Shown: positions 31,943 through 41,671 of the stretch, piece after piece | How the letters are laid out: each line of letters begins with the position of its first letter | Numbering within the stretch: position 1 is the first letter of the stretch | Origin: RUG11272 sp045226335 | GTDB lineage: Bacteria > Bacillota > Clostridia > Christensenellales > Aristaeellaceae | Assembly (NCBI GenBank): GCA_045226335.1 | Contig: JBGVCH010000036.1 | Coordinates: 9,339 to 73,338, forward strand | Reading direction: 5' to 3' | Length of the DNA: 64,000 bases | Program-made: the position numbers and the translations under genes | The notes under the pieces: generated by a model | What the model was told of the DNA's origin: nothing | Databases searched by the model: none | Seen by the model: the letters and a program-made list of their open reading frames with translations, nothing else

Positions 31943-34939
31943 TCAGTAGGGCTCCGTGTGCACGAACATCAGCTCGGAGATGCAGACGTCGTTGGGATAG
32001 GCCGTGCCGATGTAGGCGTCGATGATGCAGATCCGCACGCCGGTGACGGTGGCGACGCTGGGCATGGCGATCCGGGTCCAGTCCTGGCGGCGGGTCAGGT
32101 CCTCCAGGATCAGGATCTGGTCGTCCCGGTAGGAGGTCTGGCCGATGTAGCGGTAAGAGAGGACCATGGTCCGGACGCGGCTGTTGCGGAAGTACTGGTC
32201 GTGGCCGCCGGTGACGGTCCAGAAGCCGTTCTTGATCCATAGCTCGTCGAAAGCCGACGGCTGCTCGAACTCGAAATACAGGTATTCCTGCCCCAGGGGG
32301 GTGACGGTGGTCCTGAACTGGAAGGACGTCTGTTCGTTGCCGTCGATCATCCGCTCGGGGGCGTAGCGGGTGGGGTTGTTCTTGCCGACGATGTAGCTGG
32401 TGGCCGTCACCGAGCGGACGGGCACCTTCCACGCGTTGGGCGAGCCGGGGATCCGGGTCAGGCCGGCGGTGGCGTCGGCGGCCGGCTGCTGAACCGTGGC
32501 CGGGGTCACAACGGCCGGCGCCGCGGTCACGGGCACCGCTGGGGCATCGGTCACCGGGGCGGCCGGCGCCGCGCTGCCCGGGACGCCCTCCGGCACATAG
32601 CCCAGGGCGGTCAGGAAGAAATCCTGGGCGTTGGCCGGCAGGGTCACATCCACCTTGTCGCCGTAGAAATCATAGACGCCCTTTCCGTCCCGGAAGGTTA
32701 CGGTGACGGCCGCGTTGGTCCAGTAGCCGTGGAGGCTGAGGGTGCTGCCGCTCCAGGTCCAGGTCAGGTTGTAGTTCCCGGCCTCCTCCATCATCCTTTC
32801 AAAGAGCAGCGCCGTGCCGTCGGAGTAGAGGGTCACACTGAAGCTGGGGTCAAACTCGTCGGAGTAGGAGGCGAAATGGCTCTGGGGCACTTTTGCGCCG
32901 AAGGAGATGGAGATGCGGGTTTTGGCGGGCGCGGGGGTCGGGGTCGGCGTAGGCGCGGGGGTCGGAACGGAGGTCGGGACCGGCGTGGGCACGGGGGTTG
33001 GGACCGGTGTCGGGGCCGGTGTGGGCTCGGGGGTCGGAGCAGGGGTCGGCGCCGGTGTGGCCTGCGGTTTCGCATGGCTCGGGGCAAAGGCGCCCCACTT
33101 CTCCCGCAGGACGGCCAGATCCCCGTCGCCGGGCAGGACCACCACCACTTTTTCCGACTGGTTATCGTCATACCGGTAGTTGGTGTAGCCGCGGTAGCTG
33201 GTGGTCAGCACGTCATAGGTGGTGGTCTTCGAGAAGCTGTCCGCGTCGGGGGAGATGACGTAGCCGTAGTCCGTCTCCGTGGTGTAGCCGTACCGGGCGA
33301 CGCTGTGGGTGATGTTCACGGCCAGGCTGCTCACATTGCGGAAATCCCGGCTGCCGGCCCGGGAGATCCGGTAGGTGTTGACCTGGCTGGAGTAGTTGTA
33401 AATGGGGAAAAGCCGCTTCGGGGAACTCTCCCCCTGGCCGTTCTCGGTTGTGTACCCGTCTGCCCAGCGGTCGCCGAAGATGAACAGCTTCTGCAGGTCG
33501 GTGTACGTCCGGGCGTAGAGCCAGAGCATGTTGTTGCCGGTGCCCCAGCTGAAGAGCCGCTCGGAGAAGTAGGGGAAGTCCGCCTTGGCCAGAAGCGTCT
33601 CCTGACGGCCGTCCGACAGATGCGCCACCAGGGCGTCCGTCTCCTCGGTGACGTAGAAGTCGTCGCCGACGTACCAGGGCTTTGACGGCAGGCCGGTCTC
33701 ATAGATGGCGGCGTCTTCCAGGGAGAGATAGCCCACGGGGGTCTGGTTGTTCATCAGCACGCCGCCCTGAAGGGTCAGGCGGCGGATGCCGGTCTGGGTG
33801 CCGTTCCACGACAGGCGGCGGCAGGTGCCGTTCTCCCGGTCAAAGACCATGATGTCCGTTTTGGATTCGCTGTCCATGGGGCAGCCGAAGGCCACGTACC
33901 ACCGGCCCTCCGGCGACGGGCACACGAAATACTGGCTCATCACCGGGTAGCAGCTGAAATCGCCGGTGTCCAGCAGCCAGACCGCGCATTCGCCGTCGCT
34001 GTATCCGCTGCCGGTGGGATCGGTTGCGTCGGTGTTCTGGATCAGCAGCAGGTCCTCCCCGAAGGAGATGACCGCGTTCAGCGTCCCGGCCCGCAGTTCC
34101 ATCTTCGCGCCTTTGGTCACGGGATTGCCGCCCTCGGTATCATACCGGAACAGAGCCTTGACCTCGGCCTTGTCCCCGTTCCGGACGCCCAGCGCCAGGC
34201 CGTCCGCGGTGGTGAGCAGGACCCGCTCCCCGTCGTCGTAGAGGACCGCGGCGAAGCGCTCCATGGCCTTCCGGATGGTTTCCGGATCGGTCACCGCGGT
34301 GGCCTGAACGGGCTCCCCCGCCTTCAGGTCCGCGGCCGCGGCGGTGAAGCCTTCCACCGTCTTCTCCGACACAAAGAAAGGCTTTGCTTCTTCCGCGCGT
34401 TCGGTCTCTGCGGGGGCCGCCTCCGTGACGGCCGCGGGGGCCTCCGTCACGGAGGCGGGCGCCGGCGTCGCTTGCGCGGGGATGTTGTCCGGGAAGGGCA
34501 GGGGCGTGGGGTCTGCGTCGTTCAGCGGCATCTGGCCGATGTAGAGGTAGACCTCGCCGTGGGCCAGCTCCTGCCGCGAACCGTCGTAGATCCACACGGA
34601 GGCGATGTAGTTGACTACCTTGCTGACCCCGTAATGGCTCTTGTCCAGGCCCGACATGGACATGGGTTCCTGCAGGCCGGTGACCTCGAAAACCGTGCCG
34701 TTGGGATCGTAGGGCTTCTCCTCGCGGAAGTCCGTCGTATCGCCCACCACGTAGAGTACGCAGACGGCGTCCGCGGGGAAGGCGGCAGTGCCGTCGCTCT
34801 TCACCATGATCCGGATGTCCTGCCGCGGCTGCATGTCGGTGGGGCCGTAGATTTGAAGCCCGCTGTCCGCCAGGGCGGCGGTGCAGCAGATCAGCGTCAG
34901 CAGGACCAGGAGCGCCGGGATGAGCAGCCGTTTTTTCAT
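31943..34939 (-). CDS. Large secreted protein with Pro/Thr-Pro linkers and C-terminal discoidin-like (NADase-type) glycan-binding domain
   Basis: The 998-residue protein has a signal peptide (KKRLLIPALLVLLTLICCTAALA), an N-terminal beta domain, a first Ala/Pro/Thr linker (about 148-180), and a central region (about 190-640) that looks like a beta-propeller or DUF of the DPP-IV/TolB sort. A striking PTPAPTP linker, a beta domain (about 690-790), a second Ala/Pro linker and a C-terminal F5/8-type module follow. That module contains NNPTRYAPERMIDGNEQTSF and YLYFEFEQPSAFDELWIKNG. It probably binds a surface glycan. No catalytic site was recognised. It is transcribed divergently from groES. Confidence 0.7.
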   Translation of the reverse strand: MKKRLLIPALLVLLTLICCTAALADSGLQIYGPTDMQPRQDIRIMVKSDGTAAFPADAVCVLYVVGDTTDFREEKPYDPNGTVFEVTGLQEPMSMSGLDKSHYGVSKVVNYIASVWIYDGSRQELAHGEVYLYIGQMPLNDADPTPLPFPDNIPAQATPAPASVTEAPAAVTEAAPAETERAEEAKPFFVSEKTVEGFTAAAADLKAGEPVQATAVTDPETIRKAMERFAAVLYDDGERVLLTTADGLALGVRNGDKAEVKALFRYDTEGGNPVTKGAKMELRAGTLNAVISFGEDLLLIQNTDATDPTGSGYSDGECAVWLLDTGDFSCYPVMSQYFVCPSPEGRWYVAFGCPMDSESKTDIMVFDRENGTCRRLSWNGTQTGIRRLTLQGGVLMNNQTPVGYLSLEDAAIYETGLPSKPWYVGDDFYVTEETDALVAHLSDGRQETLLAKADFPYFSERLFSWGTGNNMLWLYARTYTDLQKLFIFGDRWADGYTTENGQGESSPKRLFPIYNYSSQVNTYRISRAGSRDFRNVSSLAVNITHSVARYGYTTETDYGYVISPDADSFSKTTTYDVLTTSYRGYTNYRYDDNQSEKVVVVLPGDGDLAVLREKWGAFAPSHAKPQATPAPTPAPTPEPTPAPTPVPTPVPTPVPTSVPTPAPTPTPTPAPAKTRISISFGAKVPQSHFASYSDEFDPSFSVTLYSDGTALLFERMMEEAGNYNLTWTWSGSTLSLHGYWTNAAVTVTFRDGKGVYDFYGDKVDVTLPANAQDFFLTALGYVPEGVPGSAAPAAPVTDAPAVPVTAAPAVVTPATVQQPAADATAGLTRIPGSPNAWKVPVRSVTATSYIVGKNNPTRYAPERMIDGNEQTSFQFRTTVTPLGQEYLYFEFEQPSAFDELWIKNGFWTVTGGHDQYFRNSRVRTMVLSYRYIGQTSYRDDQILILEDLTRRQDWTRIAMPSVATVTGVRICIIDAYIGTAYPNDVCISELMFVHTEPY
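32928..33064 (-). repeat. Coding minisatellite for the PTP linker
   Basis: Short GC-rich units encoding (P-T-P-x) repeat about eleven times in a row within the 998-residue protein gene, on the plus strand reading as GGGGTCGG and GGCGTGGG variants. Such arrays change length by slippage. Confidence 0.8.
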
Positions 34940-35058
34940 GTCAAATGCCTCCGTTTCTCGGTTCGGACGGCCGGTCCGCCCGAAAAATGGCCGGTCCGCC
35001 CACGCGGGAATTCAGACGGTTCAGCCATTTGTCCGTGTCGGTTTCATCCATTGGTTTC

Positions 35059-35087
35059 ATCCTATCACATGCGCGCCGGTTTGTAAA
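35059..35087 (-). promoter_or_regulatory. Promoter of the 998-residue secreted protein gene
   Basis: Minus-strand -35 TTTACA (35082-35087) and -10 TAGGAT (35059-35064), 17-nt spacer. The leader of about 115 nt contains two direct copies of GGCCGGTCCGCCC-type sequence near 34967-35000. Confidence 0.6.
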
Positions 35088-35142
35088 GAACGCCGAAAAA
35101 CCGGATTCGCGAAAAATTCACAAAAAACTTCATCAAACCCCC

Positions 35143-35171
35143 TTGCCATTTTGGCGGAAAAGGCGTATAGT
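35143..35171 (+). promoter_or_regulatory. groESL promoter
   Basis: TTGCCA (35143-35148), 17 nt and TATAGT (35166-35171), immediately upstream of the CIRCE operator. Confidence 0.8.
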
Positions 35172-35183
35172 ACACGGTGCAGG

Positions 35184-35210
35184 TTAGCACTCAATCAGGT
35201 CGAGTGCTAA
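35184..35210. promoter_or_regulatory. CIRCE operator (HrcA binding site)
   Basis: TTAGCACTC, nine bases, GAGTGCTAA: a perfect match to the CIRCE inverted repeat. HrcA represses groESL from this site in Firmicutes. It lies in the transcribed leader, 27 nt before the groES ATG. Confidence 0.98.
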
Positions 35211-35237
35211 CAATTCCAGAACAGGAGGGAACACTCG

Positions 35238-35522
35238 ATGAACGTCAAGCCTTTGTTTGACCGTGTGGTCATCAAGAATGTAGAGGCCGAGGAGACCACC
35301 AAGGGCGGTCTGATCCTGACCAGCGCCGCCAAGGAAAAGCCCCAGATGGCGGAAGTGCTGGCGGTTGGCCCCGGCGGCGTGGTGGACGGGAAGGAAGTTA
35401 CCATGCAGGTGCAGGTGGGCCAGAAGGTCATTTATTCCAAATATGCCGGAACGGAAGTCAAGATCGACGGCGAAGAGCTGATCATCGTGCGGCAGAACGA
35501 TATCCTCGCGGTGGTTGAATAA
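35238..35522 (+). CDS. groES: Co-chaperonin GroES
   Basis: The 94-residue protein is the heptameric lid of the chaperonin. It has the N-terminal strand KPLFDRVVIKNVEAEETTKGGLIL with the mobile loop (about 17-33), the AVGPGGVVDGKE segment, and the C-terminal YAGTEVKIDGEELIIVRQNDILAVVE. Expression is controlled by the CIRCE element. groEL follows 41 nt later in the same operon. Confidence 0.98.
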   Translation: MNVKPLFDRVVIKNVEAEETTKGGLILTSAAKEKPQMAEVLAVGPGGVVDGKEVTMQVQVGQKVIYSKYAGTEVKIDGEELIIVRQNDILAVVE

Positions 35523-35563
35523 CCCGGCGGGACGACAACATCAGGCAAAAGGAGAAGAGAACA

Positions 35564-37204
<1,641 letters not shown>

Positions 37205-37222
37205 TCCCGAACTGCACATTAC

Positions 37223-37254
37223 GGGCTGCTGCGGAAAACCGCGGCAGCCCTTTT
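37223..37254 (+). terminator. Rho-independent terminator of groESL
   Basis: GGGCTGCTGCGG-AAAA-CCGCGGCAGCCC, a 12-bp stem, followed by TTTT. Confidence 0.9.
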
Positions 37255-37257
37255 GCG

Positions 37258-37690
37258 GTGTGCCGGGCATGGCACAATTCTAGCGGGTGAAAGTCCCGCC
37301 ACGGGTAGTTACCGCCAAGTGTAGCGAACCGCAAGTTGCTGTCAGCAATGACAGGAGGGGAGGAAGCGGTGTAGCAAAGCCAGCGAGCCTACGAACAGAA
37401 ACCGGATACAAGGCTAAACGGTGGGTAAGGGTGCTGCACAACCCGAAGCCCGAAAGGTAAACGTAAAACCGAAGCAGTAAATCCGGAGGTTGTGCGGCGA
37501 AAGAATTGTGTCTTACCCCGGGAGGCCCGGTCAGCAAAGCGAAGAACGAAGCGAGAGCGGAGAGAAGCCGAGTGCGAAAAAAGCGTAGTGACCGGGAGTC
37601 AGCTGAGGCCATAGTACAGATCCTCATCGAGAAAAGTAACTCCCGGAAGGCACACCAACCGGTTCGTTTTCAGAAGCCGTGGAAGCTGCC
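37258..37690 (+). mobile_element. Group II intron remnant (5' ribozyme part, no reverse transcriptase)
   Basis: Starting GTGTGCC 4 nt after the groEL terminator T-run, the sequence shows typical domain I blocks of bacterial group II introns: GGGTGAAAGTCCCGCC, CGAACCGCAAGTTG, GGTAAGGGTGCTGCACAACC, CCGAAAGGTAAACG, and GTGACCGGGAGTCAGCTGAGG with CATAGTA near 37590-37615. The intron-encoded reverse transcriptase/maturase and a recognisable domain V-VI end are absent, so it cannot be mobile by itself. Insertion directly behind a terminator hairpin is the known habit of class C introns. The exact 3' limit is uncertain. Confidence 0.75.
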
Positions 37691-37694
37691 ATGA

Positions 37695-37964
37695 AGAGAT
37701 TTCAAGCGGACAATCAGCTTGATTGTGACAGGTACGATGGATGATGACACACTGACGCCGCTGCTCTGGGACATGCTGCCGGAGGAACTGGACATACAGA
37801 ACAATAGCGTATCTTCTATGTGCGGAACCGTGTTTATCCCGACCGACGGAGGCAGGAAAAGACATTCGACAGATACCTGTTCGGGGATGAAAGATCCACG
37901 GAAAGTTTCAGAACGAAACGCTGAAAAACTGGGATTCGCTCCCTGCAAAAGATGCAACAAGTGA
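37695..37964 (+). pseudogene. C-terminal fragment of a secreted/cell-wall protein
   Basis: A frame open from 37695 encodes LIVTGTMDDDTLTPLL, resembling the end of a peptidoglycan-binding repeat, then VFIPTDGGRKRHSTDTCSGM and GFAPCKRCNK. The tail with its spaced His/Cys (RH-STDTC ... CKRC) is a small C-terminal module often seen in clostridial secreted and nuclease-like proteins. There is no good start: only TTG at 37719 and no ribosome site. GC content is lower than around it. It is most likely a leftover of a gene brought in or broken with the intron remnant. Confidence 0.45.
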
Positions 37965-38000
37965 TATGGTTTAAGAAGGGGTTTTTCTTCGCCCTGATTG

Positions 38001-38029
38001 TTGACAAAAACGCTCAGGTATGCTAAGAT
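38001..38029 (+). promoter_or_regulatory. Promoter of the iscR-iscS-iscU operon
   Basis: TTGACA (38001-38006), 17 nt and TAAGAT (38024-38029), 48 nt before the regulator ATG. IscR autoregulation is likely but no operator was identified. Confidence 0.75.
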
Positions 38030-38076
38030 GCACCCGTAAACCCGATAAAAACTGTCGGAAATGGAGGCGAGGGCGG

Positions 38077-38493
38077 ATGAAGCTGTCCACAAAGGGGCGG
38101 TACGGGCTGACGGCGATGCTGTTTCTGGCGAAGCGCTTCGGCGGGGACCCGGTCTGCCTTCGGAGCATGGCGGAGACGGGGATCCAGCCGGACTATCTGG
38201 AACAGCTGCTGGGTTCGCTGCGCAAGGCGGGGCTGGTGACCACCTCCCGCGGGGCGCAGGGGGGCTACAGCCTGGCCCGGAGCCCGGAGGAGATCACCGT
38301 GGGGGAGATCATCACCGCCACGGAGGGCCCGGTGCGCTTCTGCGACTGCGCCACGGACACCGCCGCCTGCTGCCGGAAGGAGCACTGCGACACCAAGGCG
38401 GTGTGGCACCACCTTTCCGAACAGATGAACGACCTGCTGGACAGCATCACCCTGGCCGGGGTGTTAGCCGATACGCAACAAGAAGGAGACTGA
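38077..38493 (+). CDS. iscR: Rrf2 family regulator, IscR-like
   Basis: The 138-residue protein starts MKLSTKGRYGLTAMLFLAKRFG, the winged-helix start of Rrf2 proteins, with the recognition segment QPDYLEQLLGSLRKAGLVTTSRGAQGGYSLAR. Cysteines in FCDCATDTAACCRKEHC supply the three ligands of a [2Fe-2S] cluster as in IscR. It senses Fe-S status and controls the following iscS-iscU genes. iscS begins 4 nt downstream. The ATG at 38077 gives the family N-terminus. Confidence 0.93.
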   Translation: MKLSTKGRYGLTAMLFLAKRFGGDPVCLRSMAETGIQPDYLEQLLGSLRKAGLVTTSRGAQGGYSLARSPEEITVGEIITATEGPVRFCDCATDTAACCRKEHCDTKAVWHHLSEQMNDLLDSITLAGVLADTQQEGD

Positions 38494-38497
38494 TCCG

Positions 38498-39706
38498 ATG
38501 AACAGCATCTACCTGGACAACGCCGCCACCACAGCGGTCTCCCCCGCCGTGCTGGAAGCCATGCTGCCATACTTCACTGAGCACTACGGCAATCCCTCCA
38601 GCGTCCACGCCACGGGCCGGGACGCCCGGAAGGCCATCGAGGCCGCCCGGAAGCAGGTGGCCGCCGCCATCAACGCCAACCCGCAGGAGATCTACTTCAC
38701 CGCCGGCGGTTCCGAGAGCGACAACTGGGCCATCAAGGGCGCGGCCTTCGCCAACCGGAAGAAGGGCAATCACATCATCACCACCGCCATCGAGCACCAC
38801 GCCGTGCTGCACACCTGCGGCTGGCTGGAGAAGAACGGCTTCACCGTGACCTACCTGCCTGTGGACGCGGAAGGCCGGGTCTCCGCCGAACAGGTTGAGG
38901 CCGCCATCACGGACCAGACCATCCTGATCACCGTCATGGCCGCCAACAACGAGATCGGCACCCTGGAGCCCATCGCGGAGATCGGCAAAGTGGCCCGGGC
39001 CCACAAGATCCTCTTCCACACCGACGCGGTGCAGGCCGTGGGCGCCATCCCGCTGGACGTGCAGGCCATGAACATCGACATGCTGTCCATGTCCGGCCAC
39101 AAGTTCCACGGCCCCAAGGGCATCGGCGCCCTGTACATCCGCCGCGGCGTGCGCATCGACACCCTGATCCACGGCGGCGCCCAGGAGCGGGGACAGCGGG
39201 CCGGTACGGAGAACCTCCCCGGCATCGTGGGCATCGGCAAGGCCATCGAGCTGGCCACCGCGGACCTGGAGGCGAAGGCCGCGAAGACCGCCGCCCTGCG
39301 GGACAAGCTGATGGACGGCATCCTGGAGCGGATCCCGGACGTCCGGGTGAACGGCTCCCGCACACATCGCCTGCCCAACAACTGCAACGTGTCCGTCCGG
39401 TACATCGAGGGCGAGAGCATGCTGCTGCGGCTGGACCTGGCGGGCATCGCCGCTTCCAGCGGATCCGCCTGTACCTCCGGCAGCCTGGACCCCAGCCATG
39501 TGCTGCTGGCCATCGGCCTCCCCCACGAGGTGGCTCACGGCTCCCTGCGCATGACCCTGGGCACCGACACCACCGAGGCCGAGATTGACAAGGTGCTGGA
39601 GGTGCTCCCCGGCATCGTAGCGGACCTGCGGGCCATGAGCGTGCTGAACGCCGAAACCTCCACCGTCACTGACGAAACCTTCTTTTGCCCGCGGCGGAAT
39701 GCCTGA
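38498..39706 (+). CDS. iscS: Cysteine desulfurase IscS/NifS
   Basis: The 402-residue PLP enzyme converts cysteine to alanine and a persulfide for Fe-S cluster assembly. Visible are MNSIYLDNAATTAVSP, HYGNPSSVHATGRDA, the PLP lysine K202 in MLSMSGHKFHGPKG and the active cysteine C325 in SSGSACTSGSLDPSHVLLA. The long flexible Cys loop is of the group I (IscS/NifS) type. It lies between an IscR-like regulator and an IscU-like scaffold in one operon. Its extended C-terminal 25 residues are not conserved. Confidence 0.96.
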   Translation: MNSIYLDNAATTAVSPAVLEAMLPYFTEHYGNPSSVHATGRDARKAIEAARKQVAAAINANPQEIYFTAGGSESDNWAIKGAAFANRKKGNHIITTAIEHHAVLHTCGWLEKNGFTVTYLPVDAEGRVSAEQVEAAITDQTILITVMAANNEIGTLEPIAEIGKVARAHKILFHTDAVQAVGAIPLDVQAMNIDMLSMSGHKFHGPKGIGALYIRRGVRIDTLIHGGAQERGQRAGTENLPGIVGIGKAIELATADLEAKAAKTAALRDKLMDGILERIPDVRVNGSRTHRLPNNCNVSVRYIEGESMLLRLDLAGIAASSGSACTSGSLDPSHVLLAIGLPHEVAHGSLRMTLGTDTTEAEIDKVLEVLPGIVADLRAMSVLNAETSTVTDETFFCPRRNA

Positions 39707-39758
39707 AGCGTCAAGAGAAAACCCGGGGCACAGCGCCTGATTCGTAAGGAGGATAACC

Positions 39759-40136
39759 ATGTATTCCGATAAAGTCATCGATCATTTCAGCAATCCCCGC
39801 AACGTCGGCGAGATCGAAAACGCCAGCGGCAGCGGCACCGTGGGCAACCCCAAGTGCGGCGACATCATGAAGATGGACATCAAGGTGGAGGACGGCATCA
39901 TCACGGACGTGAAGTTCAAGACCTTCGGCTGCGGCGCGGCCATCGCCACCTCCTCCATGGCCACCGAGATGGTGAAGGGCAAGAGCATCGAAGAGGCCTT
40001 GACGCTCACCAACCAGGCGGTGGCGGAGGCCCTGGACGGCCTGCCCCCGGTGAAGATGCACTGCTCCATGCTGGCGGAACAGGCCATCCACGCGGCCATC
40101 GAGGATTACCAGAAAAAGCAGGCGGCGCAGGCCTGA
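39759..40136 (+). CDS. iscU: Fe-S cluster assembly scaffold IscU/NifU-like
   Basis: The 125-residue protein has YSDKVIDHFSNPRNVGEIENASGSGTVGNPKCGDIMKMDI, then VKFKTFGCGAAIATSSMATEMVKGKS and VKMHCSMLAEQAIHAAIEDY. The three cluster-binding cysteines are in PKCGD, FGCGA and HCSM. It accepts sulfur from IscS and builds [2Fe-2S]/[4Fe-4S] clusters. It ends the operon, with a strong terminator. The NifU N-terminal type found in clostridia lacks the extra domains of nitrogen-fixation NifU. Confidence 0.95.
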   Translation: MYSDKVIDHFSNPRNVGEIENASGSGTVGNPKCGDIMKMDIKVEDGIITDVKFKTFGCGAAIATSSMATEMVKGKSIEEALTLTNQAVAEALDGLPPVKMHCSMLAEQAIHAAIEDYQKKQAAQA

Positions 40137-40145
40137 CCTGTCCAT

Positions 40146-40178
40146 GCCGGAACGCTCTGTGCGGCGCTCCGGCTTTTT
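40146..40178 (+). terminator. Rho-independent terminator after iscU
   Basis: GCCGGAACGC / GCGCTCCGGC stem (one mismatch) followed by TTTTT. Confidence 0.85.
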
Positions 40179-40200
40179 GATGAAAAACACGGCCGGACGC

Positions 40201-40229
40201 TTGCAAACAGCACGGTTTCGCTGTATACT
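40201..40229 (+). promoter_or_regulatory. Promoter of the mscS gene
   Basis: TTGCAA (40201-40206), 17 nt and TATACT (40224-40229), with AAGGAGG ahead of the ATG at 40267. Confidence 0.75.
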
Positions 40230-40266
40230 GATGCCAGCCGGAAAAAACGCATAAGGAGGGTTCGGT

Positions 40267-41076
40267 ATGTCATTTGTGAACGGTTTGCTGGAAAAACTTT
40301 CGGGCCTTGTGACCACAGTGGGCGGCAAGATCCTGCTGGCCATTCTGATCCTCGTCGTCGGCATGCTGGTGATCAAGCTGCTGATGAAGGCGCTGCGCAA
40401 GCTGAAGGGCTTTGAGAAGCTGGATCAGACCACGACCCGCTTTATCCTGAACGCGGTGAAGTGGGTGCTGTACACGGTGCTGTTCATCGCCGTGATCAAC
40501 GTGCTGGGCGTTCCGATCGCGTCGGTGATCGCGGTGCTGGCCTCCGCCGGCGTGGCGATCGGTCTAGCCCTGCAGGGCGCCCTGAGCAACCTGGCGGGCG
40601 GCATTCTGCTGATGATCATGCGGCCCTTCAAGGTGGGCGACTATGTGGACGCGGCCGGCGCCAGCGGCTTTGTGCACTCCATCAACCTGTTCTACACCGT
40701 CATCCTCACCATCGACAACAAGCGCGTGACAGTGCCCAACGGCAGCCTGATGAACGCCAACGTGACCGACTACACCGCCGAGCCCGAGCGCCGGGTGGAC
40801 CTGGTGTTCTCCTGCGCCAAGAGCGAAAAGCCCGCCGAGATCCAGCAGTGCATCCTGGACGCTGTGGCCACCAGCAAGTTTGCCCTGCAGGAGCCCGCGC
40901 CCTTTGCCCGGATCAGCGGCGGCACCAACGAGGCCATGGAGTTCACCGTGCGCGTGTGGTGCAAGACCGAACAGTACTGGGATCTCTTCTTTGAACTCAA
41001 CCAGATCATCGTCGAGGCCTTCGCGGCCAAGGGTGTCAAGGCGCCGGCCATGCGCATCCTGAACGAGCAGCAGTAA
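40267..41076 (+). CDS. mscS: Small-conductance mechanosensitive channel (MscS family)
   Basis: The 269-residue protein has three membrane helices and the MscS pore helix and beta domain: SAGVAIGLALQGALSNLAGGILLMIMRPFKVGDYVD, followed by NKRVTVPNGSLMNANVTDYTAEPERRVDL. The channel opens under membrane tension to release solutes after osmotic down-shock. Length and layout match E. coli MscS (286). It has its own promoter. Rubrerythrin follows 41 nt later and may be co-transcribed. Confidence 0.93.
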   Translation: MSFVNGLLEKLSGLVTTVGGKILLAILILVVGMLVIKLLMKALRKLKGFEKLDQTTTRFILNAVKWVLYTVLFIAVINVLGVPIASVIAVLASAGVAIGLALQGALSNLAGGILLMIMRPFKVGDYVDAAGASGFVHSINLFYTVILTIDNKRVTVPNGSLMNANVTDYTAEPERRVDLVFSCAKSEKPAEIQQCILDAVATSKFALQEPAPFARISGGTNEAMEFTVRVWCKTEQYWDLFFELNQIIVEAFAAKGVKAPAMRILNEQQ

Positions 41077-41117
41077 CCGGAACGAACCAACCGTGAACCG
41101 AAGGAAAAGGAGAAAAA

Positions 41118-41660
41118 ATGAAAGAACTGAAAGGCACCAAGACCGAGAAAAACCTGCAGGAAGCCTTTGCCGGCGAGAGCCAGGCCCGGAACAAGTACAC
41201 CTATTTCGCCTCCAAAGCCCGCAAGGACGGCTATGTTCAGATCGCGAAGATCTTTGAGGAGACCGCGGACAACGAGAAGGAGCACGCCAAGATCTGGTTC
41301 AAGCTTCTGGAGGGCGGCTCGGTGAAGGACACCGTCAGCAACCTGGCGGCGGCGGCGGCCGGCGAGGCCTTCGAGTGGACGGACATGTACGCCCGCATGG
41401 CGAAGGAAGCCCGGGAGGAGGGCTTCGAGGACATCGCGAAGAAGTTCGAGATGGTGGCGGCTATCGAAAAGGCCCACGAGGAGCGCTACCGCAGGCTGCT
41501 GGCCAACATCGAGGGCGGCCTGGTGTTCAGCCGCGAGGGCGACTGCATCTGGGAGTGCAGCAACTGCGGCCACATTGTCATCGGCCCCAAGGCGCCGGAG
41601 GTCTGCCCCGTCTGTGACCATCCCCAGAGCTACTTCATGCTCCGGGCGGAGAACTACTGA
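41118..41660 (+). CDS. rbr: Rubrerythrin
   Basis: The 180-residue protein has an N-terminal ferritin-like diiron domain (ESQARNKYTYFASKARKDGY, ADNEKEHAKIWFKLLEGG, MVAAIEKAHEERYRRLL) and a C-terminal rubredoxin-like domain with two CxxC knuckles (WECSNCGHIVIG, EVCPVCDHPQSYF). It reduces hydrogen peroxide in anaerobes using electrons from NADH via rubredoxin-type partners. GAAAAGGAGAAAAA precedes the ATG. It supports an anaerobic lifestyle. Confidence 0.96.
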   Translation: MKELKGTKTEKNLQEAFAGESQARNKYTYFASKARKDGYVQIAKIFEETADNEKEHAKIWFKLLEGGSVKDTVSNLAAAAAGEAFEWTDMYARMAKEAREEGFEDIAKKFEMVAAIEKAHEERYRRLLANIEGGLVFSREGDCIWECSNCGHIVIGPKAPEVCPVCDHPQSYFMLRAENY

Positions 41661-41671
41661 CAGGCGCGCCC

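Noticed and set aside
32928..33064. Non-coding tandem repeat or CRISPR-like array
   Set aside because: The units are in frame and encode a PTP linker within a clear secreted protein.
37505..37694. Plus-strand open frame over the intron remnant
   Set aside because: It lies within ribozyme-like sequence and has no protein similarity or ribosome site.
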